Assembly (NCBI GenBank): GCA_013368375.1
Contig: JAACJP010000051.1
Location: 1-64,000 of the forward strand
DNA length: 64,000 bases
Direction: 5' to 3'
From: Tricholomella constricta
Lineage: Eukaryota > Basidiomycota > Agaricomycetes > Agaricales > Lyophyllaceae
Part shown: positions 19,127-29,800 of the stretch, piece by piece
Numbering within the stretch: position 1 is the first letter of the stretch
Layout: the number at the start of each line of letters is the position of its first letter
The notes under the pieces: generated by a model
The model's input: only the letters and a program-made list of their open reading frames with translations
Databases searched by the model: none
What the model was told of the DNA's origin: nothing
Made by a program: the position numbers and the translations under genes

Positions 19127-22100
19127 TCACCCCCCCTCTTGAATCCCAACGGCTCGGTGCGGGGTGACGGTGGCGAAGACGGCGGGGGACAGAGTGAAGA
19201 TGCCACGGATGTGGCGCGCGGCATCGGGATTGTCGCGGTGGAATTTGCGCACCAGGTCGGGGGCGACGACATTCTCCCGGGGCTCCCACGAAGCTTCTTC
19301 GTAGCCGTAGCCTTTCCACAAGATCTTGTACTGGAGTTTCTTGCGAAAGATGCGGCTGTCGAGGATTTTGTGGACTTCGTAGTGGGGCTCGTCGTTGATG
19401 ATATCTGGGGGCGGCGGTGGGTCAGACTGCCGACCTTCGATGGGGTCCGCGACAGCGGGGACAAGCTTTACGACGTGGAAGACCGGATGGATGCGCTTCA
19501 TGGACTGAGGCAACAGAAGGCGATATGCGAGCGGGCCGACTCGCCTTTGCACGACGAAAGGGCCGAGGTAGCGATGCGACAACTTCTTAGACGGTCGGGT
19601 CGTAGAAATGTCGGCCGCGTCCAAGTACACCTTGTCGCCAGGCTGGTAGTCGGGCGATGGGGCGTGTCGCTGGTTGTAATACCGCTCCATGTCGTCCTTT
19701 GCCTTTGCAAGCGCCGCCTTAGCTTCCTCCTGGGCTTCCTTCATGCGCTCCACGAACTCTTCGGCCGACTCGTTCTTGGAAGCGCCCTGACGCGGCTCAA
19801 AGCCCATGCGCGGATGCCGACCCGTGTCGAGCAGGAAGGGGGTCTGCTGCGTCGCCGAGTGTACATGGTTGTTGTAACTGAATTCGGCGTCGGGCAACAG
19901 GTCCTCCCAGTCGTTCTGGCGCTCGTTGCAGAAGACCCGCAGGAATTGTTCCAGCTCCTGGTTGACGCGCTCAGTCTGCCCGTCGGTCTGCGGGTGGTAC
20001 GCCGTCGAAGCCGACAGCTTGATACCCAGGAGTCGGTACAGCTCGCGCGTGAACTCGGCGACGAACTGTGGACCTCGATCGGAGACGAATGCGTCGGGGA
20101 GACCGTGCAGCTTCCAGACGTGACGACGGTAGAGGTTGGCAGCTCCCAAGGCCGAACAGGTCGTGTGCGATGCGATGAAGTGCGCTCACTTTCCGACCGA
20201 ATCCACGACGTTCATGATCGCGTCGTGGCCGTTGGACTCGGGGAGCTCGGTGATGAAGTCCACCGATACGACGTTCCAGCGACCTTCGGGGATTGGGAGC
20301 GGCTGCAGCTGTCCGACGGGGAGTTGGCGGCGGGGTTTCGTGCGCAAGCACATGTCGCAGGTGCTGGTGTAGGAACCGACAAAGCGCGACATCTGAGGCC
20401 ACCAGTAGTTGCGCGACACCAGCTCTAACGTCTTCCAGCGACCCGGGTGACCGGCGATCTTAGAGTCGTGGTGTTGTTCCACAATGCGTCGGCGAAGGTC
20501 AGGAACGTTCGGGACATAGATCCGTCCACGGAACGTGAGCAGACCGCCTTCCTCCCCCCACTCGCCGAAGCGTAGGGATCGACCGGCAGTCTTGGATGCC
20601 TTGACCAGTTGCGCCGCTTTCGCGACCGCGTCCTCCTGTGCGCCGTCGCGATTGCCCTTGCGAATCGCCTTCAGCACATCGTCTTCTTCTCCGACCAGTA
20701 CCAGACCCTCGGTCGCGCGAATCGCGAAGAACTCGGGTTTGAGGAGCACAATGTCAGCATTGTCGCCACTCCCGTCGCCGTGATCAGCGCGACGCGACAG
20801 GGCATCGGGTTTGCCCATGCTGCGTCCCGGACGGTGGTGGAGGGTGAAGTCGAAGTTGGCGAGGTAGAGCGACCAGCGGGCTTGCCGCCGATTGAGTTTC
20901 TTCGCGGTGAGGAAGTACTCAAGGTTTTTGTGGTCGGTCAAGATCTCTACCTTGTGCTTGGCGCCTTCCACAAAATGTCGCCACTCCTCCAGAGATCGGA
21001 TGATCGCCAGCATCTCCTTGTCGTGGATCTCGTAGTTCCGCTCGACTACGTTCAAGCTCTTCGAGTAGAACGCGACCGGGTGCCACTTGCCATCGGACGG
21101 CGACTCTTGCGACAGGACCGCGCCCGTCGCGAAGTCGGACGAATCAGCTTCGATGCGGTACGGTCGGTCGTCGTCGGGGAATGCGAGCACTGGTCGCGAC
21201 GTGATCGCAGACTTCAGGAGGTCAAAGGCCGACTGTTCCGACGCTTCCCAGCGCCAGGCGACGTCCTTGCCCGTCAGATCGAACAGGGGTCGGGCGTGGT
21301 GCGAGAAGTCCTGGATGAACCGTCGGTAGAAATTGGTGAAGCCCAAGAACGCTTGCACCTCCTTCTTGTTCCTCGGCGGCGGCCACTCCGACACCCCAGC
21401 GACCTTGACCGGATCCATTTCCGCTTGCCCGTGCGAGATGATCAGCCCGAGATACTCGACCTTGGTCTGTTCGAACTCGCATTTCTCGGGTTTTAAGAAC
21501 AACTTATGTTCGCGGAGTCGGTCCAGTACGAGTCGCGCGACCCGACGGTGTTCCTCGAGAGTCTTGGTGTAAATCAAGATATCGTCGAGGTACACGCAAA
21601 CAACACCCTCGGCGATCAGATCGCGGAAGATGTCATTCATCATGGTCTGGAATGTGGCGGGGCTGTTCGTGAGGCCGAAGAACATGACGAGCGGCCGCGG
21701 TTCGTCCGAAACGCTGCCTTCCACTCGTCGCCTTCCTTGATCCGAACGTTGTTGTACCCCCATCGGACGTCCAGCTTGGTGAAGTACCGCGCGCCGCGGA
21801 GGTTGTTCACCAGTTCGCTAATGAGTGGCAGTGGGTACCGGTTCTTCACCGTAAGCGCGTTGAGCGTCCGATAGTCCTGCACCAGCCGGAGCGCACCATC
21901 CTTCTTCTTGATGAAGAACACTGGCGAAGCCATGGGCGACTTCGACGGACGGATCCGACCCAACTCGAGGTTCTCCTTGAGGAACACATCGAGCTCGACT
22001 TGCTCCGCCGGCGACAGTGGGTAGACTTTGGTGCCGGACGGCGAAGCGCCCGGCTCCAACTCAATCGCGTGATCCCACTGTTTGCGATCGGGGAGTTCGT

Positions 22101-23142
22101 CGAACGCGACCTTGGAGAAAACGTCCTCAAAGTCGTGGAGGTGGGTCGGGACGGCGTCGCGGAACGACTTGGGCACAGAGTTCGCGGCATGCGCTTCCGC
22201 GAGTCGCTGCGATGTCGTTTGACTGGCACGGATGTGCGCCACAGTCGGAGGAGGGTGGATCGCAGTCGCAAAGATGCGGTCGCCGTTCAGGAAGGTCTCC
22301 GCAAGGAAGTCGTCCGACTCTGGATCGGGTTCCTCCATGACTGGGGTGTAGGGGAGGAATTCGTCCGTGTCAGAGTCGTCCTCGACGTAGGGGCTGGTGG
22401 GGGCACGCAGATCCGGCTCTGTGGTCGGAATTCCTTCCGCCCGACAGGCCCGAATGGCAGCTCGCAGTTTGGTGCGCGAGCGCCGCTCTTCCTTGGCCTC
22501 AACCTTGCAGGTGTCGCAATGCGACGGCGCCCGACTCATTTTCACCTTTTTCGTTGCCCAATCAATGTCGGGGTTGTGGTCTCGGAGCCAGGTGAATCCG
22601 AGGATGAGATCCTGCTTCCCGATGCCTGCGACCGCGAACAGCACCCGTTCGGAGTGACCGTCGTAGCGTAGAACCGCGTCTACAACATATTCGATGGCGC
22701 CCGCTTGATTAGGGGTCCCATCGACGTTATAGGCTAGTGACGGGCGGTTCAGCTGTCGGGTCTTCAACTTGTGCTTCTCCACAAAGGCGGTGTTAATGAA
22801 GCATCCTGTGGCTCCGCTGTCAACAAGGGCAGAGAGCGAGTGCGTCTCTTGGGTGTCGGTGGTCTCAAGCTCGACCTTGAGCGACAGGGATAAGGAGTCA
22901 GGGGAGGCGGCGATCACGAAGCGGCGGGGTAGTCGTTTTTCCCAGCGTGGTAGTCCGCGACGCGACGGTGCGGTCGGCTTGGTCGGAGCGACCGACGGAG
23001 ATGGCGATTGGTCAGGGGGGGATTGTACGTCTTCGTCGGCTGGTTCACCCGTAGAAGTAGCAGCAATATTAAGTATATTGGGGTACTCTACAGAGAGGGG
23101 GGCGAACCGATTACGACTAGACAACGGGGGCGTACTTTTCAC
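19127..23142 (-). pseudogene. Element Y pol, inactivated
   Basis: The order of domains is the same as in X: protease (LVDSGATGCF), RT (YLDDILIY), RNase H, integrase and chromodomain. Two lesions are visible against X. Near 21694 ten bases are missing (GAGCGGCCGCG where X has GAGCGGCTCGAAGAGGCC...), which shifts the RT frame. Near 20188 an Arg codon CGA has become TGA within the integrase (VGK-stop-AHF). The open pieces are therefore 21640-23142, 20186-21763 and 19127-20149. A C-to-T change at a CpG is the simplest origin of the stop. Confidence 0.92.
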
Positions 23143-23153
23143 CCGTTGTGCGA

Positions 23154-24437
23154 CTAAAAATCCTCTTCCGTGGCCAAGGCGGTCGGGTCGGCCGAGTCGG
23201 GAGTCGGGTCAGCCGGGATCGCATCCTTGCGCGCCAGTAGCTGCATGATCAGCTCATCCAGTTCCTCCGGCATGATGTGGCGCACGTCGAAGCGCAATGG
23301 ACAGTCACGCCAGAAGTGCCCCGGTTGTTTGCACCGACGGCACTTGTCGTCGCGAACAGGGCGACCGGTGAATCGGTCAATGTCCATAGGGACATCGGGA
23401 GAAAGAGCCGGCGCTCGGGGGGCATGCGCGACATGCGTCGGAGCCGACACACGAGCAGGAGCGACTGGTTGCGCAGAAGGTCGCCAGTGGAGAACTGGCG
23501 CGACTGGGTGCACAGGGACGAGGGCGGTCGGGCGACTAGCCGATGGGATGGTCGGAGGTGTCCGACGGTGGAAGTCCTCCTCGGTCCTCATGATGAAGTC
23601 CTGGGAGCGGGCGATCGCTAGCCAGTCCTCGATCTTGGAGTCGTTGGGCCGACCCGTGGTGATGCTTCCGAGTCGCTTCGAAAGCTTCGGGTCCATGCCC
23701 CGACGGAACTTGAGGACCAGGTGGCGACCATCCGGGTAGTCGGCCTTGACCCACAGGGCCTTGAACGAGTCTATGTACTCGTCGATGGTGCGCCCGTTCT
23801 GGAAATACGCCGTCGACTCGAGGATGAGCGCGGCGTCGGCGACCTCGTCAAACAGGAAGAACTCCTTCTCGAAGTTCGATACGAAGTCGTCCCAGGTCGG
23901 GAACGCGCGCTTCACCGACCCGCACTGAAAGACGCGACCGACGAAGTCGGCAGCGCGACCGTGTTGCATGAACGACAACACCCAGCTAATTCGGGCGTGG
24001 TCGTCGGTGAACTGCCCGGTGGTCAGCGAGAAGTAGAGCTGACACGCGTTCCAGAAGGCACGTCCGCCCGATCGTGCGCCATCGTAGGTGGGAGGAGGCG
24101 ACGGCCGAATGTGCGATCCTGATCGCGGAGGGGGAGACGTCGGCGAGGGTTGCGCCGGCGTCGCGGGGGTCGTAGATGCTGCTGGGGAGGCAGCGGAGGG
24201 GTTCCCCAAAACGAGGGTATCTAAAAGAGAGGAGATGCGGTCCAGGGTGGCCGAGTTGGAGGTTTGAGTGTGGGAGAGAGCCGATATCGTGGTTTCAAGG
24301 CTAGCCAGTCGCTCTTCTGGCGTAAGCGCAGGGGGGGGCGACGGCGTGTCAAATTCACCGAATTCGGACATCTCGAGACGGGACTCGGGCGGTGATCGGA
24401 GCGGACGCGCGTTGGACGGGTTGCGTGTAGCAGACAC
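23154..24437 (-). CDS. Element Y Gag
   Basis: The 427-codon ORF is intact. It shares the capsid-like region with X (RAFWNACQLYF, FRRGMDPKLSKRLGSI) and has a zinc knuckle CRRCKQPGHFWRDC near residue 360. The linker between them differs strongly from X and is Ala/Pro/His-rich. It ends Glu-Glu-Asp-Phe-stop. Because pol of Y is broken, this Gag could only act with enzymes from a relative such as X. Confidence 0.9.
   Translation of the reverse strand: MSATRNPSNARPLRSPPESRLEMSEFGEFDTPSPPPALTPEERLASLETTISALSHTQTSNSATLDRISSLLDTLVLGNPSAASPAASTTPATPAQPSPTSPPPRSGSHIRPSPPPTYDGARSGGRAFWNACQLYFSLTTGQFTDDHARISWVLSFMQHGRAADFVGRVFQCGSVKRAFPTWDDFVSNFEKEFFLFDEVADAALILESTAYFQNGRTIDEYIDSFKALWVKADYPDGRHLVLKFRRGMDPKLSKRLGSITTGRPNDSKIEDWLAIARSQDFIMRTEEDFHRRTPPTIPSASRPTALVPVHPVAPVLHWRPSAQPVAPARVSAPTHVAHAPRAPALSPDVPMDIDRFTGRPVRDDKCRRCKQPGHFWRDCPLRFDVRHIMPEELDELIMQLLARKDAIPADPTPDSADPTALATEEDF
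23157..23163 (-). promoter_or_regulatory. Predicted -1 frameshift site GGATTTT (element Y)
   Basis: The minus strand reads GAT TTT TAG at the gag end, preceded by G. A -1 slip on G-GAT-TTT gives GGA TTT and enters the pol frame. A GGAUUUA heptamer is a known retroviral frameshift site, so an imperfect first triplet is tolerable. The position equals that of GGGTTTT in X. Confidence 0.55.
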
Positions 24438-24486
24438 GTGTTTTGACGCGGGAGCTCGATCGGTCGCCTTGCCGGGTCTTAGGTGG

Positions 24487-24498
24487 AGTCTATTCTGC
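24487..24498 (-). promoter_or_regulatory. Element Y primer-binding site, self-complementary to its LTR
   Basis: The plus strand AGTCTATTCT (24487-24496) next to the 5' LTR is the exact complement of AGAATAGACT inside the LTR (24615-24624). The middle differs from X (GACT against GAGT) on both partners, so pairing is kept. Confidence 0.65.
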
Positions 24499-24968
24499 TG
24501 TTAGGGCGACCTCGCGAGCAGAGCTGAGTCGTACTGGCAGAGGGGAATCCGAAGTTATATTAAGTACAGTAAGGAATGTAAAGAGGGGCTTACCTGGCAG
24601 AGGGGAATCCGAAGAGAATAGACTAAGGATCCCCAATGCCAGTGGGCCGACTATATACGAGTACTGTATATAATAATCAAGGAATGGTCTGCGGCGCGTG
24701 TATGGACACGTTCCCGACGCTGTCCGATCCTCGTGGCTCAGGGTACGGACACGAGTTGGGACAGCCAACGTCGGGATGTCGGGTGGTCGGGATCGGCGTC
24801 GGGCGCGCGCAGGGAGAGATGGGAAACGACAGGAAGTGTGTAAGTATATACACCGACGCTTGGGTCGGAGCGTCGGGGGTCGGGATCGCGAACGGTCGGG
24901 GGAGCGATCGCATGAGCAGGGGGACGATCGGTGAGCGTCGGAGGGCGCGAAAGGGAGTTCCCCTAACA
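24499..24968 (-). repeat. Element Y 5' LTR (470 bp)
   Basis: It starts TGTTAGGGCGACC and ends CCCCTAACA on the plus strand. In element orientation it has a TATA box (complement TATATA at 24652-24657), the primer-binding partner (24615-24624), and a good GT-AG intron candidate of 60 nt (24534-24593, donor GTAAGC). Two copies of CTGGCAGAGGGGAATCC flank that intron. Confidence 0.92.
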
Positions 24969-26811
24969 ATCGCGATATTTCGAGAGCGATAACCATCACG
25001 ATCGTTACGACGTCCACGACTTCGTAGCTGCCGATGCTAGAATCGATCCTACTGGTGAAGATTTACCAGTACCACGATACCATGAAATCGTGGAAAAAGT
25101 AGTTGAAATTCGAGCGATGAAGGACGTAGAAATACGTCGAAGCAAGCGTCTTCAAGAACGCCAGGAGGATCGAGATGTCGAAGCCCAGATAATGGAGGCT
25201 GCGGCACCAAGTATCGCATCCGGACCATCATCACACCTTCAAAAAAGCCAGAGGCCAACCGAACGGGAACGTACGGTCGGAGATATGGTCCTCGGAAGGG
25301 ACACAGTTGCCCCTCCCCCAGACAAAACGGACGAAAAGATCCGTAACGACGTTATCCTGGGATACCCAAAGGATAAACTATTTTCAGTGATTCTCACTAA
25401 CCCAACGGACTTTCGTGCGTTCACTACGAAAGACAATCTGATTTGGACCACGAACGCTATAAATGATAGCGTTCTATGCATACCGCGAGAACCCGAGATC
25501 ATCACGTCAATTGTTGAGCAAGCCCATAAAACTATGGGCCATTTCGGTGCCGAACGGACTACTGAATATATTCGACGATGGTATTGGTGGCCATCACTAG
25601 CCACGACTGTTCGTACGTTTTGTAAAACGTGCGAGTATTGCCAACAGATCAAGACGTCAAATCAGAAACCGTTAGGGAAACTACATTCCCTGCCAGTACC
25701 CACTAAGCCTTGGGATTCTATCGGAATGGACTTTATCGGTCCATTTCCAGAATCAAAGGGATATAACTACCTATGGGTAGTAATTTGTCGTATGACGAGT
25801 ATGGTGCATATGATACCCATACATACGACGATGACGGCAGCCCAATTATCATGGGTATACCTACGGGAGATCGTCAGGTTACATGGCCTGCCAAGCTCGA
25901 TCGTAAGCGACCGAGACTCTAAGTTTACCTCGCGCTGGTGGCGCGAACTACATAAATTATTAGGAGCTAAGCTTCTAATGTCGACATCTTTCCATCCTCA
26001 GACGGATGGACAGACGGAGCAAGCCAATCGTAGTATTGGCCAGATATTTCGCGCCGTTGTAAGGCATGACCAAAAGGATTGGGTAGATCGTATACCCATG
26101 GCCGAGTTCGCGATAAATGCGAGCGTATCGGCTACCACCAAGTTCGCTCCATTTGAGTTGAATGGTGGATACATGCCATCCATGTTGAAAGAGATACGCT
26201 CAGACAGCGTAATACCAAAGGGAATTCGGGAATACGCTGAACGCGCATTGCAGAACATAGCGGAGGCGCATGACGCTATAATCGAAACGCGCGTATTTCA
26301 AACGCGCGAGGCAAACAGGCGTCGATCCACTGGTCCGGAAATAAAGGGGGGTGACTTGGTATATTTATCTACCAAGAACTTGAACCTTCCCAAGGGACGC
26401 GCCCGGAAATTATGTCCGAAATTCGTCGGGCCCTACAAAGTATTGAAGGCCATGCCAGACATGTCGAACTATACGCTGGAATTACCTACGGCGCTTATGG
26501 AGCGTCGAATACATCCAACATTTCACATATCGCTGTTGCGCCCATACTACGCAACAAACGATGCAATATTCCCTAATAGAACTCACCCGGAGCCCTATGA
26601 CTTTGGGGCGCCGGACGATCACGAATGGTTTGTCGAAGAGATTTTGGGCCATAGATGGACCCAAAATAATAAAGTGGAATACCAAGTTAGGTGGAGTTTA
26701 GGTGACACCACCTGGGAATCGCACAACAATTGTAACAAGTTAGCGGCATTGGACCGCTACTTGGAATTGCAAGGGGTGGGCAGCGCATCGAGGTTGCCGC
26801 GACGAACCTAG
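24969..26811 (+). pseudogene. Copy 2 pol, integrase-chromodomain part
   Basis: The frame resumes at 24974 exactly where the RNase H fragment ended and runs open to the stop at 26811. The first ATG at 25090 is not a true start. Motifs match copy 1: H-H and CKTCEYC in the zinc region, MDFIGPF, VSDRDSKF, QTDGQTEQANR and a chromodomain with EYQVRWSLGDTTWE. A charged spacer with ERQEDRDVEAQIM precedes the integrase. The nucleotide sequence is full of short perfect inverted repeats. Confidence 0.9.
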
Positions 26812-29800
26812 AATGTGGCGCGGTCATGTGATCACGGCGATCAGAAAAATTACATCACCATCAAAAGTTATGACAGAAGGTTAAATATGTTTTGGCGCTA
26901 GGACGCGCAACCAAAATTTCAACCAACAACCACAACATGTACCCAACCGCAGGAGCAAATTCAAGCAACGACGCGACTCGGGGCGGCGACAGCCGCACCG
27001 ACTATCAAAATATGGCCTCGGGATCGAGTCCAAAAGGGGAGGAGGTGCAGGGACGCGCAGAAAGCGCGCCCCCGCCCCCAACCTATATGGGCGTGCAGCC
27101 CCAAACATTTCAATACCCATCGGTTGGCCACATGAGCCAACCGCCCCAGCAAGGGCAACAACCACAGACGGGTGGGTTCTACCCACCGTCGATGGCATAT
27201 CAACATATGCCATCAATGCAGAGCTTCATGGGGTACCCACCACCGACGTGGTACCCCCAAATGCCCGCCCCAATCGTACCGCAAAATACGCGGTACAACA
27301 AGTCAGAGAAAATGGAGGTGGACGACCAAAGTCGTCAAAAAACACCTACTCCACCGGCGCAAGTGGCGCGCAGCGAACCGGCGCGGCAATATGTCGCGCC
27401 ATATGCAGACGAACAAAGAGGTTCGTTTGCGTCGAGTTCGCGGAGGCCGGCAGACGATCGCGCAGCGTCGTCTGCGTCAAGTTCGAGGAGACCATTCGCA
27501 GACGATGGTCTCCTTTCGTCTATCTTGGACCGATTGGAAGACGCGGGTATTCACCGCGAGTTTTGTGATTTCTTGGACGACGGGATGGCGCAGCTGGTTG
27601 TAACCCAGCTGCTTGATGCGTACGATGGAGTTCGCGCGGACTTGAGACGCGTGAAGGCGAGAGAGTCGGCCATGGCTGAGCAACTCAGCCTGGCAAAAAA
27701 GCGACCGGCAGTGGCGTCACCAGATCGCGGGGAGGGACCATCGTCCCGACCCATGAAAAGACAGCAGACCGAGGTGCGGCGAGAAGAACGCACCTTATAT
27801 GAACCCAGGCGTCAGGAACGACGCCCGGAACAAGAGTATCGGCGGTTCGACCGCCATCCCGACCAAGAAGTGTGGTGTGATGAGCGCCCACTTGATTATG
27901 GTCCTCAACGAGAGGAGCGTCGCGAGGACCGAGGGACGCGCGAAGTGCGTCCCTTACCGGCTCGAGAAGTCGAGCGAAGGGCGTCGACATCGTCGACATC
28001 CGCGGTGCAGGCACCGCAACAGCAACAGATAGCGGGAGCATTACTCCCACTACCGACCCCGGGAGAAAGCCGGGTACGGAACCCGGAGAGAGGTTCCCAA
28101 AAGAAGGAACCTGTTGGCAAGTATACCTTGCCGGCACCATCGCCTGCACCACCCACTACGATGGTGCAGCCCCCATCGCCTCCGCCAAAGGGCAAAGGCA
28201 AACAAAAGGCGTCTGACCCGTACGCCGAATTTATGGATGAGTCGGACTACGGCGAGTCCTCCGACGACGAGAAACCCGTCAGCAAGAAGAAGGCTGCCGG
28301 GCAGAAGCAGCATCGCGAGAATATGGCTCGCAAAGCTGAGAAGGAGGCGCCGGGACGGATCCCTGAAGAGCTTGGGGTGGTCTTTATCAACGGCCGCCAC
28401 GAGCGGGACAACCGCTTCTGGGATATGGTGTCGCGGACGGTATATGTGTCGTCCGCCCAGAATCGTGCCTTTGCGCTAGGCACAGCAGCTCGCGTCTCAG
28501 AGAGCGAGCTAGGGACGGGACAAAACTCCCGTCCCTCAGATGGACGGCTGTATGCCGTCGCACCACGTGGGTTCCCAATGAACCCCCGTGAAGTTGATCA
28601 GCTCTATGAGCTGATCAATAACCGACGCCATGGGGTGAGGGATGAAGAGCGGGCCGAGGCCTTTATGCTCTTCAGAGAATTCCGTCGGATCACCCTATCG
28701 GTCGCGCCTCACTTGCGCGACCGAGCCATGGCTCGTGCAGCCATGGTCGAATTCCGAAGCGTCTCACGACCGTTCAGTGAACGGTCACCCATCTGGAATG
28801 CCCCGGTCATTAGACGGCCGGGTAAAGCATTCGAATATCGGCATGACAAGCCGACACGAGGAGCTGGTCTCCCCCAACCCGGCCCAGCTCATGCATTGGA
28901 TGTCGAACATTGGTGTCGACATATGATTCACCATGGGCGTATTGGTTCTAAGAACCAATATGGAGGTATCGTAATGGACTACCGGTTCCGCGTTCATCGT
29001 CGCGGGACCTGGGGCTACTTACTGGCGAACGTATTGTCGCCAGTAACTCATAGTATGCGGGCATGGTTTATGCGAATTTTCGCAACCATCACCGCACGGC
29101 CATACTTCTATGCAGAAGCGGTGGCGGCCCATAACGAGGCCAACCCTGATCGGCCGTTCACGCCGATTACCGGACCCGAGGTTATTATCCCTCGGATCCA
29201 ACCTACCGCTCCCGAAGGGCGGCTGACGGAACAAGGTGTCCTACAACACCTTATTAACTGTGGTATTCCAAGTAGTTGGATAAACCACAGCTATACTTAT
29301 GGTCTACACTATTTAGACCATAACTACTCTACTGCAGGTCCTCATAAGGACCTGTTCCACAATGTTGACGACGATCGCGTTCGTCGACTCGATCAATTGG
29401 GCGTGTCACCCGCCATTCCGGAATGGGACGGGTGGTACCATCCCACCACCGACGACATCACGCGCATTCAAACACTAATGCGCTTGGAGTTTCAGAACGA
29501 GGGGCTGGATTGTTTATCCAGCGTGGAATGGATGTTTGTGGGTGAAGACCCACATTTCCGAGAACTCCGTGTTCGGAGAGGGGAGTTTCCCCCTCCGGAC
29601 CTGCACACTCCCGCTCCATCGGGATCGACGTCTACCAACGTCGAAATGGCAGACCCGGCAGCACTCACACCTGCCCCCGCGACACCCTCCACAGTCGTGG
29701 CAGCTCCAATAGGAGCTACCGAAACCCAAGTGGACCCCGTGTCGGCCCTCACAGGGCCTCTATCACTGGCAGTGATTACCACTAGCCAGGGTCCGGTGGA

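Larger units (their letters stand above)
12285..24968 (-). mobile_element. Ty3/Gypsy element Y, interrupted by element X
   Basis: Y lies in minus orientation: gag (23154-24437), pol (19127-23142), and LTRs of 470 bp at both ends. Its left (3') LTR is split by element X into 12285-12495 and 18868-19126. The two halves add up to 470 bp, the length of the right LTR (24499-24968). The LTRs differ by at least one base (TGTACATAAT near 12452 against TGTATATAAT near 24665). Target duplications ATCGC flank it within copy 2 pol. Pol is broken, so Y can no longer move by itself. Confidence 0.93.

Noticed and set aside
18632..20428. 598-codon plus-strand ORF across the X LTR and Y pol
   Set aside because: It is antisense to the pol of Y and crosses the junction of two elements. 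GC-rich pol sequence leaves the opposite frame open.
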